Positions 63,387 through 64,000 of a DNA stretch of 64,000 nucleotides are shown piece after piece. The notes beneath the pieces were generated by a model. That model was not told where the DNA came from. It searched no databases and saw nothing but the letters and a program-made list of their open reading frames with translations. Position 1 is the first letter of the stretch. The number at the start of each line of letters is the position of its first letter. A program made the translations under genes and the position numbers. The stretch is from Strigamia acuminata (taxonomy: Eukaryota > Arthropoda > Chilopoda > Geophilomorpha > Linotaeniidae), in assembly GCA_949358305.1 (NCBI GenBank), contig OX442322.1:1302001-1366000 (forward strand), read 5' to 3'.

Positions 63387-63776
63387 ATGACGAGTTACTA
63401 TAAAGCTCCTGATTTTATTAAACTTTCTCATAACCACACAAGCACTAAGCATGACACCAACGAGCATTTGTTAGAGCATAAACCTCAGAATAATCATCAT
63501 TGTGGACATTCACCTCCTCGGTCTCATACTTTAAATTACATAAAGCAAAATAAAGTAAAATGGAAAGCATTGGTATCATTACGCAACACGTTTAGTTTGC
63601 TTGATAATTTCTTACCTGTTGCAATATTTATTTTGACAGTCATCGTTTATCAAGGCATATATTCATGCCTAGAGTGTAAATATAAATTGAAAACAGAAAT
63701 ATATTTATTATTACTGTGTTCCGGATTGATTTTATCTTTAAAATTAATCAATAAATTGTTTCATTTCATTTCATAA
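63387..63776 (+). CDS. His-rich membrane protein, 129 residues; possible Ac81-like protein
   Basis: The start is taken at ATG 63387 because the nine codons from 63360 lie in the short gap after the previous gene. Residues 15-47 are His-rich (HNHTSTKHD, NNHHCGH). A conserved-looking HTLNYIKQNKVKWK (47-60) leads to RNTFSLLDNFLP and two hydrophobic segments (77-93 and 104-122). The layout and this central block remind me of Ac81, a core protein shared by baculoviruses, nudiviruses and relatives, although this copy is short. That assignment is tentative. The frame is intact. Confidence 0.55.
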   Translation: MTSYYKAPDFIKLSHNHTSTKHDTNEHLLEHKPQNNHHCGHSPPRSHTLNYIKQNKVKWKALVSLRNTFSLLDNFLPVAIFILTVIVYQGIYSCLECKYKLKTEIYLLLLCSGLILSLKLINKLFHFIS

Positions 63777-63818
63777 AAAAAAAGAATACCTGATATTTTG
63801 CAAGAATAATCAATAGAC

Positions 63819-63914
63819 ATGGGGATACCTAAATTGTCAGCATATCTTATGTCACGAAAATGTAATCAGGGATTTGAATTAATAATGCAGATGGCAATGA
63901 AATTGCCAGTATAG
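63819..63914 (+). other. Short ORF, possible start of a FEN1/XPG-like nuclease, truncated
   Basis: 31 codons from ATG 63819 to TAG 63914. The first residues MGIPKLSAYL match the common start of the FEN1/XPG/XRN 5'-nuclease family, where the N-terminal Met-Gly is part of the active fold. The frame then stops, and the rest is not seen before the window ends. It may be a decayed gene or chance. Confidence 0.25.
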
Positions 63915-64000
63915 ATTTAATTTTGTTTGATATAAATACTATTTTGCATAAACTTTGTTACAAATTACAACTCCAGAACGAATACGAGATATTTTCGTGT

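Noticed and set aside
1-64000. tRNA, rRNA genes or CRISPR arrays
   Set aside because: None were seen; short tRNA-like matches are only primer binding sites, and the repeats lack CRISPR spacing.

Overview
This window looks like eukaryotic DNA from an arthropod, most likely an insect. It holds a decaying, integrated piece of a large nuclear DNA virus that has been heavily invaded by LTR retrotransposons. The organism call rests on three points: the virus-like genes belong to a group whose known hosts are all arthropods, the copia and gypsy families are insect-like, and there are no bacterial gene arrangements. The exact species cannot be read from the sequence.

Region 1 (1-22019) is a three-level nest on the plus strand. 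A Ty3/gypsy element (gypsy-1, which starts left of the window and ends with an LTR at 21535-22019) was hit inside pol by a Ty1/copia element (4283-17764, target duplication GAGAA). That copia element was hit by a second, younger copia (6620-13161) with an intact 1601-residue polyprotein. Gypsy-1 carries an unusual third ORF that encodes a Ulp1/SENP-like cysteine protease.

Region 2 (22020-33151, continuing at 60684-64000) is the virus-like locus: AT-rich, intronless, tightly packed genes. It contains a small membrane/coiled-coil protein, two unknown proteins of 263 and 242 residues, a tandem CCCH zinc-finger protein, a broken homologue of the P74/PIF-0 entry factor, a thymidylate kinase split into two parts 27.5 kb apart, unknown 396- and 141-residue proteins, a Nudix hydrolase and two small membrane proteins (one may be Ac81-like). 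PIF-0 together with thymidylate kinase, compact packing and short membrane proteins points to an endogenized member of the nudivirus/baculovirus-like viruses (Naldaviricetes).

Region 3 (33152-60683) is the insertion that split the kinase. It is a minus-strand gypsy element (gypsy-2, 1740-bp LTRs, target duplication AGTA) that was itself hit by a plus-strand gypsy (gypsy-3, 37938-51118, 1179-bp LTRs, target duplication AGGT). Both use what looks like a -1 ribosomal frameshift at A_AAA_AAC followed by a hairpin to make Gag-Pol, and both carry large non-envelope ORFs downstream of pol. By eye the LTR pairs differ at 4/1740 (gypsy-2), 1/1179 (gypsy-3), about 6/562 (outer copia) and 1/205 (inner copia), which agrees with the nesting order and makes most insertions young.
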